Source: a bacterium
Lineage (GTDB): Bacteria; Cyanobacteriota; Vampirovibrionia; Obscuribacterales; JAKAZS01
Length of the DNA: 35,864 nucleotides
Assembly: GCA_021815785.1 (NCBI GenBank)
Contig: JAKAZS010000025.1
Span: 1 to 35,864, forward strand
Direction of reading: 5' to 3'
Shown: positions 24,355 through 32,731 of the stretch, piece after piece
Layout of the letters: every line of letters begins with the position of its first letter
How positions within the stretch are numbered: position 1 is the stretch's first letter
Made by a program: the position numbers and the translations under genes
Notes under the pieces: generated by a model
Databases searched by the model: none
The model's input: only the letters and a program-made list of their open reading frames with translations
What the model was told of the DNA's origin: nothing

Positions 24355-26748
24355 ATGGTTGAAACCTTGACAAGTAACCCCATCGCTAAGTTAAATCCTG
24401 AACAAAAACAGGCTGTTAGTTTAGGTTTTGGTCCAGCCTTAGTAATTGCTGGAGCTGGTAGTGGCAAAACGCTGGTGTTAACTCAGCGGATTATGTATTT
24501 AATCAATGAATTAGGTCAATCACCATATTCAATACTAGCAGTAACCTTTACTAATAAGGCGGCCAGTGAAATGAAAGTGCGAATTTCGCGTTTCCTTAAT
24601 GAGTATGATGTAAATTCGCTTACGCTGGGGACTTTTCATAGTATTTGTAGTCGAATTTTAAGGCAGGACATTGAGCATTTGAATAATCGTGAACTTAATA
24701 ATTTAAGTTCGAATTTTGTAATTTATAATGAATCCGACTCGTTATCAGTTTTGAAAAAGATTATTCACAACTTAAATCTGGATGAAACTGTTTATGATAA
24801 GAAAGACATAAAATTTCAGATTTCCAATTTAAAAGCTGATGGACTATCTTTCAACAAGGCTATTGAAAAGGCCGGTAATTATCGCCAGGAAAAAATTGCC
24901 CACATTTATCGTCTGTATCAGATTGAGTTAGCGCAAAATAACGCTTTGGATTTTGATGATTTGATTTTTTATACATTAGAACTGTTTTTAACCAATGAAG
25001 CAGTTTTGCAAAAGTGGCAAAGACGATATCAGCATATTTTAGTTGATGAATTTCAAGATACGAGCAGATCGCAATATGAATTAATTAAAATTTTAGCTAA
25101 TGAGAAGCGCAATTCTTGGGATAAGGCATCCATAATGGCTGTAGGTGATATTGATCAGTCCATTTACTCTTGGCGTAAAGCTGATTATAAAGTGGTTTTA
25201 GATTATCAGAAAGATTTTGCGCACAACGTACTCATTAAATTAGAAGATAATTATCGATCTAAAAGAGTAATTTTGGATGCAGCTAATAGTATTATTAAAA
25301 ATAACCATGAAAGAATTGATAAGGTATTGCGCTGTAATCGCGATGATGGATCAAAAATTGGTTTATATGAAGCCAGTAATGAAATTGATGAAGCTCGCTA
25401 TGTAATTGATCGCATTAAACGACTGCGGTATGAAAATATTTCGCTAAAAAACTGTGTGATTTTATATCGTACTAATGCACAAAGTAGAGCTTTTGAAGAA
25501 ATTGCCTTTGCTAATCAGATACCATATAAAATTATTGGTGCTAGTCGTTTCTATGACAGAGCTGAAATTAGAGACGTGATGGCCTATTTGAAATTAATTT
25601 ACAATTCTCGTGATGGCCAAGCCTTTAATCGGGCGATTGCCAACCCCAAACGTGGTATCGGTGATGTTTCTCTGACTAAATTAGAAGAATTTGCCCGAGC
25701 TAATAATTTGGGAATGCTTGAGGCTTCTTTACAGGCACAAAACATTGCTACCTTATCCAAAAAAAATCAGGAAACCTTAAATGAATTTGCCCGGTTAATT
25801 AGTTCTTTCAAATTTTTAGAAAAAAGTATGCCAATTGATGAATTGATTGAAACTATTATTGGTGAGACAGGTTATCGTCGAATGCTTGAAAAACAGGCCA
25901 GTGAAGAGAAAGGCAGTAATGCCAATTCACCTATGGAAAATATTGCTGAACTGATATCTAGTGCTAAGGAATTTGTTCAAGACTTTAATGATGCTAATTT
26001 AGAAAATTATTTGGCCCGCATTTCGCTGTTAAGTGATCTTGACAGTTTAAAAGAAAGTTCTGACTCTTTGTCATTAATGACTATACATTTAGCTAAAGGT
26101 TTAGAATATGATCAGGTGTTTTTAGTTGGGCTTGAAGAAAAGACTTTGCCTCATTTACGAAGTATTGACAATGAAAAAGCGCTTGAAGAAGAGCGTCGTT
26201 TAATGTATGTTGCGGTAACCCGAGCTAAAAATCAGCTTTTTTTGAGCTATTCTAAAGAACGGATGATTAATTTAAGATCTAAAGATACTAACCGTAACAC
26301 CTGTCAAATTTCCACAATCCCGAGCCGATTTTTATTAGAAATTAACCCTGAATTATTAAACCGACATAATTCACCAGATACCACTATTAAATATAATTTT
26401 AACAATTCGGCTAAAACTAATTACAGTAATAACTCAACCCGAACCAATCGGGACATTGTCCGAGCACCTGGACCAGCTGGACCTGCTCGAATTGGTATAA
26501 ACAATTTTAAGCAAACGCCTGTAGCTACTCCTGGTGGAATCAATAAAACTAATTTGGGTAATCAAGATAGAACTGGTTATGAAACCAATTTTGCCATAGG
26601 TGATTTAGTGATGCACGATAAATTTGGTCTTGGCAAAATTGTTAGTGTTATTGGTCAAGTAAACAAAATGTATAATATTTCCTTTAAAAATATCGGAACT
26701 CGGCTAATTGATCCTAAAATAAGTAAATTGGATAAAATTCCCAAGTGA
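24355..26748 (+). CDS. pcrA: UvrD/PcrA-type ATP-dependent 3'-5' DNA helicase
   Basis: This 797-residue superfamily 1 helicase acts in nucleotide excision repair, mismatch repair and removal of proteins from DNA. Motifs run in order: LNPEQKQAV (Q motif), AGAGSGKT (Walker A, about 32-39), TFTNKAASEM, LDFDDLIF, VDEFQDTS (Walker B), GDIDQSIYSWRKAD, LEDNYRS, TIHLAKGLEYDQVF and EERRLMYVAVTRAK. The C-terminal 50 residues (GDLVMHDKFGLGKIVSV) form the Tudor-like domain found in PcrA, preceded by an Asn/Thr/Pro-rich linker of about 90 residues. UvrD is the alternative name; the tail favours PcrA. Confidence 0.93.
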   Translation: MVETLTSNPIAKLNPEQKQAVSLGFGPALVIAGAGSGKTLVLTQRIMYLINELGQSPYSILAVTFTNKAASEMKVRISRFLNEYDVNSLTLGTFHSICSRILRQDIEHLNNRELNNLSSNFVIYNESDSLSVLKKIIHNLNLDETVYDKKDIKFQISNLKADGLSFNKAIEKAGNYRQEKIAHIYRLYQIELAQNNALDFDDLIFYTLELFLTNEAVLQKWQRRYQHILVDEFQDTSRSQYELIKILANEKRNSWDKASIMAVGDIDQSIYSWRKADYKVVLDYQKDFAHNVLIKLEDNYRSKRVILDAANSIIKNNHERIDKVLRCNRDDGSKIGLYEASNEIDEARYVIDRIKRLRYENISLKNCVILYRTNAQSRAFEEIAFANQIPYKIIGASRFYDRAEIRDVMAYLKLIYNSRDGQAFNRAIANPKRGIGDVSLTKLEEFARANNLGMLEASLQAQNIATLSKKNQETLNEFARLISSFKFLEKSMPIDELIETIIGETGYRRMLEKQASEEKGSNANSPMENIAELISSAKEFVQDFNDANLENYLARISLLSDLDSLKESSDSLSLMTIHLAKGLEYDQVFLVGLEEKTLPHLRSIDNEKALEEERRLMYVAVTRAKNQLFLSYSKERMINLRSKDTNRNTCQISTIPSRFLLEINPELLNRHNSPDTTIKYNFNNSAKTNYSNNSTRTNRDIVRAPGPAGPARIGINNFKQTPVATPGGINKTNLGNQDRTGYETNFAIGDLVMHDKFGLGKIVSVIGQVNKMYNISFKNIGTRLIDPKISKLDKIPK

Positions 26749-26793
26749 AAAATATTGTAAAGTCCAGGTAAATTTATTAAAGGGAGAAGACAA

Positions 26794-27261
26794 ATGTCAG
26801 ATATGGAAGAAAGAACTTTTGTAGCGGTTAAGCCAGATGGTGTTCAAAGAGGATTAGTTGGTGAAGTTATTCGTCGAATTGAAGCTCGGGGTTTAAAGTT
26901 AATTGCCCTTAAATTTGTCCAATTGCCTCTTGAAGTTGCCCTTTCGCATTATTGTGAGCATGAAGGCAAACCCTTCTTTGATGATTTAGTAAAATATATT
27001 ACATCTGGACCAATTGTCACCATGGCTTTCCAAGGGAAACATGCCGTGTTAATTGCCCGTAGCGTTATTGGGGCAACTAATCCTGTGCAGGCAGCTATGG
27101 GAACAATTCGTGGTGATTTTGCCGCTGAAATTGGCCGTAATCTTGTCCATGGTGCTGACAGTGTGGAAAATGCCAAGCGTGAAATATCATTGCATTTTAA
27201 AGACAGTGAATTAATTACAACCTGGCATCATACTGGTGAGCAATGGATTTTTGGCAGTTAG
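26794..27261 (+). CDS. ndk: Nucleoside diphosphate kinase
   Basis: Ndk balances NTP and dNTP pools by moving the terminal phosphate through a phosphohistidine. The 155-residue protein has ERTFVAVKPDGVQRGLVGE, the catalytic NLVHGADS (His119; NxxHGSDS is usual, so Ser is Ala here), KPFFDDLVKYITSGPIV and the C-terminal WIFGS. A strong ribosome site (AGGGAGA) precedes ATG 26794; Met4 is a less likely alternative. It follows pcrA by 45 bp and probably shares its transcript. The convergent GT9 gene ends only 10 bp away. Confidence 0.96.
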   Translation: MSDMEERTFVAVKPDGVQRGLVGEVIRRIEARGLKLIALKFVQLPLEVALSHYCEHEGKPFFDDLVKYITSGPIVTMAFQGKHAVLIARSVIGATNPVQAAMGTIRGDFAAEIGRNLVHGADSVENAKREISLHFKDSELITTWHHTGEQWIFGS

Positions 27262-27271
27262 TTATTAAGGC

Positions 27272-28363
27272 TTAAAACTTGTATAACGCTTGGATTTGCT
27301 CAAGTATTAGCTGGGGATGAAGATCTTTTAGACAGGCTAGGGTTTTAATTGGGCATTTGGTTTTAAAACAGGGCTGACAGTTTAAGTCGAGGCTAATGGT
27401 TTTGGCTAGTTTACCATATGGGCCATTTCTTTTTTTAGGGCTGGCTCCGTAAATGGCTATGATATTAGCTTTTTCAATTGCACTAGCTAAATGCATAGGT
27501 CCAGTGTCGCCACCAATTACGAGGCTGGCAATATTAAATAAATAAATTAAATCAATAAGGTTGGTTTGATTGGTTAAATCATAGATATTATCTTTAGAAT
27601 CAAGTCCGTTAATGATATTCTGGTTAGTTTGGGCATCAGCGCTACTACCAATTAAGATGATTTTGGCCGATAGCTTTTTAGCTAATTCATTAATTAGTTG
27701 AATAAAACTTGATTCGGGGTAGTTTTTGGTTACCCAAGTCGTTTTAGTTATAAATACTATTAGCGCTTGAGTCGATTCGTTTAAGGCTGAATCTTGATTC
27801 GGGATGGAGATATTATGGTGGTATTTAATTAGATTCTCAATTTTCTCTTTATTTATGGTATCTGGTATTGGAAAGGAAAATTTAATTTGAGGATTGTCTG
27901 GAATCGCTAAATTTAGTAATTTAATTAAAAATTGGCCTAATTTTAAGTTTTGGTTAATTATCGGCTGATTGATATCAAAATAGTCACCAGTATCTAGCCG
28001 ATAATTATAGAAAAGATTAGCTCCCTCGCGAGCCTTGCTAAAGCCAATTCTAATTGGTGCTTTGGTTAAGCCGGTAATTAAACCACTTTTAAGTAATCCC
28101 TGAAGATCGATTACGGCATCATATTTTTCTTTTCTTACGGCTTTGATAATGTTGATAAATGAATTAAGAAAGTTTGAATTTTTAGATTTAGGTAAAATAA
28201 AAACTTTATCAATTATTGGATTATTTATTAAAAGGTCTTTGCTCAATTCGCCAACTACATAATGCAAGTTTAAATCTGGAATGGTATCTTTTAAGAGGCT
28301 GGCAACTGGTAAAGAGTGTATTACATCCCCTAGAGCGCTTATTTTAACGATTAGTATTTTCAA
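27272..28363 (-). CDS. Glycosyltransferase family 9 protein (heptosyltransferase I-like)
   Basis: This 363-residue GT9 enzyme resembles WaaC, which adds the first heptose to lipopolysaccharide Kdo. The N-terminus KILIVKISALGDVIHSLPVASLL is the classic signature, AVIDLQGLLKSGLITGL follows at about 105, and the donor site is VIGGDTGPMHLASAIEKANIIAIYGAS. The closing CQPCFKTKCPI carries a Cys cluster, as is common in this family. Translation starts at TTG with a GGGGGT about 12 nt upstream. It is a single gene facing ndk. The real acceptor sugar cannot be told from sequence. Confidence 0.9.
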   Translation of the reverse strand: MKILIVKISALGDVIHSLPVASLLKDTIPDLNLHYVVGELSKDLLINNPIIDKVFILPKSKNSNFLNSFINIIKAVRKEKYDAVIDLQGLLKSGLITGLTKAPIRIGFSKAREGANLFYNYRLDTGDYFDINQPIINQNLKLGQFLIKLLNLAIPDNPQIKFSFPIPDTINKEKIENLIKYHHNISIPNQDSALNESTQALIVFITKTTWVTKNYPESSFIQLINELAKKLSAKIILIGSSADAQTNQNIINGLDSKDNIYDLTNQTNLIDLIYLFNIASLVIGGDTGPMHLASAIEKANIIAIYGASPKKRNGPYGKLAKTISLDLNCQPCFKTKCPIKTLACLKDLHPQLILEQIQALYKF

Positions 28364-28502
28364 TTTTAAGGTATTACCCCCTAAGCTAAATTTTAAGAAC
28401 TGTTAATATTCTAACTGATACTAGCCATTAATTACGATACCGCACCAGATATGGCATCAAAGTGTATTTATATATTAAATAATACTATTTTTTATGCAAT
28501 AG

Positions 28503-28544
28503 ATACATACTTATGGTATTAATGTATAGATATTTGGGTATAAT
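28503..28544 (+). promoter_or_regulatory. -10 box and inverted repeat upstream of the Lys-rich RHH gene
   Basis: A perfect TATAAT (28539-28544) gives a predicted 5' leader of about 105 nt. Where a -35 would lie there is ATACAT (28503-28508) paired with ATGTAT (28522-28527), an inverted repeat with a 13-bp centre, suited to an operator for the RHH protein or another repressor. No good -35 sequence is seen, so activation may be needed. Confidence 0.4.
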
Positions 28545-28592
28545 GATAATGACACCTAAAATGGTGCAAAGGAATTCAATACCACGCACATA

Positions 28593-28617
28593 TAAAGAAT
28601 AATTACCAAATTCTTTA
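28593..28617 (+). other. Leader stem-loop of the Lys-rich RHH gene
   Basis: TAAAGAAT and ATTCTTTA form a perfect 8-bp stem with a 9-nt loop in the 5' leader, about 25 nt before the Shine-Dalgarno. A smaller CACC/GGTG pairing (28553-28566) lies near the predicted transcript start. Confidence 0.4.
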
Positions 28618-28655
28618 ATGTTATTAAAATAATTTAATCTAGAAAGGAGATAACT

Positions 28656-29081
28656 ATGGCTAAATCAACCAAATTAAAATCTAAGGCTAAAAAAGCTGTT
28701 AGTGTTAAGGCAAAGCCTGTAGCTAAAATGGCCAGTAAAAAAGTAAAAGTTGTTGCTAAAAAGGCTAAAGCACCATTAAAATTGGTCAAAAAGGCTACAG
28801 TTGTGAAGGCTAAAGGCAAAAGTCCTAAACTTAGTCTGGCGCAAGCTAAAGTCAAAAGATTAACCAAGGAAAGATCAAATGCTGTAGGTATGTCTTTAAA
28901 AAATATTAGTTCTAGTAATCGTGATTATCCTTTTAGTGGTAAATTTACGGTAAGATTGCCCAAATCATTACATCAAGCTTTAGTAGAACGTTCCAAAAAA
29001 GAAGGTGTTAGTTTAAATTTGTTTGTAACTAATGCACTATCGCGAACGGTTGCTTCAGCTGGATCGGTTAAGAAAAAATAA
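28656..29081 (+). CDS. Lys/Ala-rich histone-H1-like tail fused to a HicB-type RHH domain
   Basis: This 141-residue protein joins two DNA-binding elements. Residues 1-65 are almost entirely Lys, Ala and Val (KSKAKKAVSVKAKPVAK, KKVKVVAKKAKAP), like the tails of bacterial histone-H1 homologues. Residues 94-130 (GKFTVRLPKSLHQAL, EGVSLNLFVTNALSR) form a ribbon-helix-helix domain of the HicB antitoxin type. No HicA toxin is next to it. It is more likely a nucleoid-associated or global DNA-binding protein than an antitoxin; this is inference. A strong Shine-Dalgarno (AGAAAGGAGA), a structured leader and a strong terminator suggest a highly expressed monocistronic gene. Confidence 0.8.
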   Translation: MAKSTKLKSKAKKAVSVKAKPVAKMASKKVKVVAKKAKAPLKLVKKATVVKAKGKSPKLSLAQAKVKRLTKERSNAVGMSLKNISSSNRDYPFSGKFTVRLPKSLHQALVERSKKEGVSLNLFVTNALSRTVASAGSVKKK

Positions 29082-29121
29082 TCAAGTTAATTAGCAATTA
29101 AAATAAGTATAATTTTAAGCT

Positions 29122-29173
29122 TCAAGCGTAACAAAATAAATCATGACTATTTTGTTACGCTTGATTTTGTTGT
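29122..29173 (+). terminator. Strong intrinsic terminator
   Basis: A perfect 17-bp stem (29122-29138 with 29148-29164) and a 9-nt loop are followed by a T-rich run (TTTTGTTGT), 40 bp after the RHH gene's stop. It is the clearest terminator in the window. The TATAAT of the next gene (29173-29178) begins right after it. Confidence 0.9.
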
Positions 29174-29178
29174 ATAAT
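29173..29178 (+). promoter_or_regulatory. -10 element of the DegT-type aminotransferase gene
   Basis: A perfect TATAAT lies 17 bp before ATG 29196, giving a leader of only about 10 nt. The best -35 candidate (TTGTTA at 29152-29157, 15-bp spacing) is inside the terminator's 3' arm, so terminator and promoter overlap. Confidence 0.5.
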
Positions 29179-29195
29179 GGCTTAGGTTATTGATC

Positions 29196-30356
29196 ATGAA
29201 AATTCCGATACTAGATTTAAAAAAACAACACCAAATAATTGGTTCTGCTATTGAAGAGGCAGTCATTACGACGTTAAGAGGTGGCAGTTATATTCTTGGT
29301 CAAAATGTTACTACCTTTGAAGAAAATATTGCTAAATTCTGTGATTGTAAATATGCTGTTGGAGTAGCCAATGGTACTGATGCTTTAATTATTGCTTTAA
29401 GGGCTTTAGATATTGGCTTAGGCGATGAAGTCATTACCCCTTCGTTTACTTTTGCTGCTACAGCTGAAGCTATTCATTTAGTCGGGGCTAAGCCCGTATT
29501 TATTGATATTGATGTTAATACCTTTAATCTGAATCCCGAATTATTAGAAGCGCTTATAACACCAAAGACTAAAGCAATTATTCCGGTTCACCTTTATGGC
29601 AAACCTAGTCCAATGGATAAAATTATGAAAATTGCTCACAAGCATAAGCTTTATGTTATTGAAGATAATGCGCAGGCTATTGGTGCTAAATTTAATGGTC
29701 AAGCTACGGGTGGTTTTGGAGATATTGGCTGTATTAGTTTTTATCCAACTAAAAATCTCGGTGCCTGTGGTGATGCTGGTGCCTTAACTACAAATAGTCT
29801 AGAACTATATAAACGTATTAAAAGATTGCGAGCTCATGGTATGGATTTGCGATATTATCATGAAGAAGTTGGTTACAACAGCCGTTTAGATGAAATCCAG
29901 GCGGCAATATTAAATGTGAAATTGAATTATTTAAATTCCTGGATTTTAAAACGGATGACTTTAGCTAAAACTTATTATAAGCTGTTAAGTGGTATTTCTG
30001 ATTTGTTGATTTTACCTGTTGACGACCATGATTTAACTCAAAACAATTTAAATACGCATGTGTGGCATCAGTATACCGTAAGGTTAAAAACTAAGTCTAA
30101 TCATAATTTACGGGATTTAGTTGCTGATAAGTTAGCTCAGCAGGGAATTGGTAGTATGATTTACTATCCCGTGCCTTTGCATGTACAAAAAGCTTTTAGC
30201 TATCTTAACTATAAGGCTAAGGATTTACCGCAAAGTAATCTCGTGGCTCAGGAAGTTTTATCCTTACCTATTTATCCCGAATTACAAGATAGTGATTTAG
30301 AATTTGTTAGTAATTCTCTAAAAAGTATCTTAACTGAATGTTGCAGTCTGGTTTAA
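29196..30356 (+). CDS. DegT/DnrJ/EryC1/StrS family aminotransferase
   Basis: These PLP enzymes transfer an amino group to nucleotide-linked keto-sugars used in O-antigen, capsule or glycoprotein glycans. The protein of about 386 residues has the N-terminal IPILDLKKQHQ, GVANGTDALIIALRAL, ITPSFTFAATAEAI, VIEDNAQAIGAKFNG and the PLP Lys186 in SFYPTKNLGACGDAGAL. GYNSRLDEIQAAIL is also diagnostic. ATG 29196 matches the family N-terminus better than TTG 29190. No partner sugar dehydratase or acyltransferase gene is adjacent, so the sugar is unknown. It converges on the GT20 gene with 12 bp between stops. Confidence 0.93.
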   Translation: MKIPILDLKKQHQIIGSAIEEAVITTLRGGSYILGQNVTTFEENIAKFCDCKYAVGVANGTDALIIALRALDIGLGDEVITPSFTFAATAEAIHLVGAKPVFIDIDVNTFNLNPELLEALITPKTKAIIPVHLYGKPSPMDKIMKIAHKHKLYVIEDNAQAIGAKFNGQATGGFGDIGCISFYPTKNLGACGDAGALTTNSLELYKRIKRLRAHGMDLRYYHEEVGYNSRLDEIQAAILNVKLNYLNSWILKRMTLAKTYYKLLSGISDLLILPVDDHDLTQNNLNTHVWHQYTVRLKTKSNHNLRDLVADKLAQQGIGSMIYYPVPLHVQKAFSYLNYKAKDLPQSNLVAQEVLSLPIYPELQDSDLEFVSNSLKSILTECCSLV

Positions 30357-30368
30357 GTTTAAATTAAT

Positions 30369-31787
30369 TTATACGCCTAGGCTTGTTGTATTTATTGCTG
30401 ATTCAAGAAAAGTTACTACCCAGTCTTGAAGTTGATTATAATTTACCGCATAACGCATTAAATTCATGCGACGTTTCTTTTCTTCAGGATCCAGACTCAA
30501 GGCTATTTCAATTGAGTTTACTATGTTGTCAGGATTATGTGGATTGATAATTAAAGCTCCATGCGCTGTTTCATTGGCGCAGCCAGTATTTTGACTTAAA
30601 ATTAAAACGCCTTGTTCATCAATTCTGCTAGCAATATACTCTTTTGCGACTAAGTTTAAGCCATCAGCAATTGAATTAATTAATAAAGCATCACTGGCTT
30701 GGTACCATGAGGCTAATTCTTGCTGGGTTAATTCTTGTTTGATTAATTTAATTGGTTCCCAGTTATTAATCCGATATTTATTATTGATTTTAGCTATGGA
30801 TTGCATTACGTTAGTGGCATAATTTTCATAAATTGATCCAACGCCAGTTGGTTTACCTAAAATTTGGACGTAATGAATACGTTTTTGCCATTGTTGATTT
30901 TTAGCTAAAAACAAATCAAAAGCTGATAATTTTTCGATAATACCTTTACTCGGGCATAATTTATCAACCCCTAAAATTATTTGATTGGCTAATTTATGTT
31001 CCTGTTTTAACAGAGTGGAATGAGGACGGGCAAATTTGGCAAATTTTTGCCAGGTACGAAAATCAATACCAAGGGGATTAGCTATCAACTTGATGGTGTG
31101 GCCATTTAAACCGATTTCATTATTATTAGTATCAATTTTAGCCTTAGGAATTAGATAATTTACGTATGTTAAAAAATTCTCTAAATAAGTCTTTGACTGA
31201 AAACCAATTAAATTATTATTTAATAGACCTTGGATAATTTCCTTGATAATGTGAGGTTTTTTTAACGGTTTAAATTTTGGCCATGATGTATGAATGAATT
31301 GGCATAAAATACTGCCTTTTTGATTAGCAAGAAATGGTGGTACTAAAGCTAATTCAAAATTATTTAACCAGTAAATATTGGGCAGACTGTTTGAATAAGT
31401 GTTTTGACAGGCATAGGCGATTGACTCATTGCAGGCTTTGTACGCCTGCCATTCATCATTATTGAATTGGGCTAAATCTTCAAGATCATGCAATATTAGA
31501 TAAAGATAATTACTGATGAAGTTTTGGCTAAGTTTAAATAAATTATTTGGTGCAGACACAGGGCTGTACTGAAAAATTCCATTATCAGTAATTTTAGATT
31601 TACCAAAGGCAAACCAGTTAAATCGGGTATTTAATTTATTGGCCAATAAATTAATGTTCGAACTGCTGGATTGATTTGGGTAAGTGAAACTTAAAACTTT
31701 AACTTCTGGCAAATAATATTTTGATAAATATTCAGTAGTATCGTTAATTTTTTCGAGATTGGTTAAATAATCTAATGTATAACTCAT
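30369..31787 (-). CDS. Divergent GT20 (trehalose-6-phosphate synthase-like) glycosyltransferase
   Basis: This 472-residue protein has the two Rossmann domains of OtsA-type GT20 enzymes, which transfer glucose from UDP- or ADP-glucose. Donor-side features remain: IHTSWP (His166), GVDKLCPSKG (Lys276 in place of the usual Arg, and Lys281), and SIADGLNLVAKEYIA (Asp375, Glu383). Acceptor-side features differ: the usual HDYHL reads NNFEL, the N-terminal SNR motif is missing, and the Arg near GKPTGVGSIY that grips glucose-6-phosphate phosphate in OtsA is absent. It may use another acceptor. AAAGG is a fair ribosome site. No otsB phosphatase is nearby. Confidence 0.8.
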   Translation of the reverse strand: MSYTLDYLTNLEKINDTTEYLSKYYLPEVKVLSFTYPNQSSSSNINLLANKLNTRFNWFAFGKSKITDNGIFQYSPVSAPNNLFKLSQNFISNYLYLILHDLEDLAQFNNDEWQAYKACNESIAYACQNTYSNSLPNIYWLNNFELALVPPFLANQKGSILCQFIHTSWPKFKPLKKPHIIKEIIQGLLNNNLIGFQSKTYLENFLTYVNYLIPKAKIDTNNNEIGLNGHTIKLIANPLGIDFRTWQKFAKFARPHSTLLKQEHKLANQIILGVDKLCPSKGIIEKLSAFDLFLAKNQQWQKRIHYVQILGKPTGVGSIYENYATNVMQSIAKINNKYRINNWEPIKLIKQELTQQELASWYQASDALLINSIADGLNLVAKEYIASRIDEQGVLILSQNTGCANETAHGALIINPHNPDNIVNSIEIALSLDPEEKKRRMNLMRYAVNYNQLQDWVVTFLESAINTTSLGV

Positions 31788-31979
31788 TTTATAACCTTTA
31801 GGTTTAACACCGACTTAAACGTAAATCAAGGGATCCTAACTTATGCATAAATTAACCTGATTGTATATGCGTAAAGTGTTTCTTTAATATAACTATAGCT
31901 GTTACTAATTGAGTAATCAAGAAGTTTATGCTTAAGTTAGTAAAAAATAATATATACATTAGATAGCTTGATAAGCCAA

Positions 31980-32016
31980 GAAAACCGAAATTACCTTTTA
32001 AGTAATTTCGGTTTTC
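31980..32016 (-). terminator. Terminator hairpin downstream of the tandem-RHH gene
   Basis: A perfect 15-bp stem (31980-31994 with 32002-32016) and a 7-nt loop; the 3' arm ends in GGTTTTC on either strand. It lies 78 bp past the stop of the minus-strand RHH gene and upstream of the GT20 gene, so it likely ends the RHH transcript. Confidence 0.75.
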
Positions 32017-32037
32017 GTAAGGAGGATTAGCTAAGTA

Positions 32038-32053
32038 TTGACATAATTGTCAA
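32038..32053. repeat. Short inverted repeat TTGACA-taat-TGTCAA
   Basis: Perfect 6-bp arms with a 4-bp centre lie between the tandem-RHH stop codon and the strong hairpin. It may be a 3'-end hairpin or a protein-binding site. The TTGACA looks like a -35 box but no -10 follows on either strand. Confidence 0.4.
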
Positions 32054-32094
32054 CACTATATTGCTTGTTGAGATTTTTTAGACTTTTTTTACAC

Positions 32095-32721
32095 TTACCA
32101 GTTTTGTGTAAAAAAGCTATTTACCGTACTGTTTGAAGTTGGTGTACTTGGCATTGGTCTTGATGCTGGTTGGGGATCCATTTCACAAGGAGCGCATTCT
32201 TCTTCAGTATTGCATGGGGTTGGTGATTCTTGCGTCGTTGTAGTAATTTCCATAGTTGTTACTACGTTCATACTACCTTCTTCAGCTTCACTTCCACATG
32301 ATTTAAGGGTTTCATCCAACATATTACCTTTAAGTCGCAGTAAGTATTCGACATAGTCACCACGACTCATTTTAGCTTCGGCAACCTGGGCATCAAGCAT
32401 TTTATGAGCAACTGGAGTTACGCATACGGCTGTAGTAGTACCACGGTTTTTACCAAAGAAATATGATTTGGCACCACCTTTTGGTCCGGTTTGTTTAGCC
32501 TGGCTGGAAATTTTGATTGATGGCAAACCATCTCTTTCTCTAATGAGCATTTCAACATAATCACCGTTGGATACTTTAGCTTCACTAGCTTGATCTTTTA
32601 ATAATTGTCTACCAATCGCGGTCAAATTAAAAGAAACCGATCCTGATTCTTTTCCCGGAAAACGTGATCTACGGGGTAGAACTGTTTTTGGGGCTGTATT
32701 ATTTTGAACTATTGTATTCAT
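32095..32721 (-). CDS. Single-chain tandem ribbon-helix-helix protein
   Basis: This 208-residue protein contains two copies of a strand-helix-helix unit: residues 28-64 (SVSFNLTAIGRQLL, EAKVSNGDYVEMLIR) and 95-132 (TTAVCVTPVAHKML, EAKMSRGDYVEYLLR). They share EAK-x-S-x-GDYVE-x-L-x-R, so they arose by internal duplication. RHH proteins normally dimerise; two units in one chain could form an internal dimer. A basic N-terminus (PRRSR) precedes them, and a 75-residue Thr/Ser/Glu/Pro/Cys-rich tail (EEECAPCEMDP) ends in FFTQNW. DNA binding is inferred from the fold. No Shine-Dalgarno lies at normal distance from the ATG. Confidence 0.7.
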   Translation of the reverse strand: MNTIVQNNTAPKTVLPRRSRFPGKESGSVSFNLTAIGRQLLKDQASEAKVSNGDYVEMLIRERDGLPSIKISSQAKQTGPKGGAKSYFFGKNRGTTTAVCVTPVAHKMLDAQVAEAKMSRGDYVEYLLRLKGNMLDETLKSCGSEAEEGSMNVVTTMEITTTTQESPTPCNTEEECAPCEMDPQPASRPMPSTPTSNSTVNSFFTQNW

Positions 32722-32731
32722 TTATTTTTTT

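Larger units (their letters stand above)
31788..32094. other. Intergenic region with two inverted repeats
   Basis: These 307 bp hold the terminator hairpin and TTGACA/TGTCAA repeat listed separately, and presumably the minus-strand promoter of the GT20 gene (no confident boxes). No coding sequence is supportable. Confidence 0.5.

Noticed and set aside
28634-28867. A hydrophobic antisense frame opposite the Lys-rich gene.
   Set aside because: Lys/Ala codons read backwards give Leu/Phe/Ser-like codons, so the apparent membrane protein is an artefact of the Lys-rich sequence.
28656-29081. Reading the RHH gene as a HicAB toxin-antitoxin pair.
   Set aside because: No HicA-like frame is adjacent, and the strong terminator shows a single-gene transcript.
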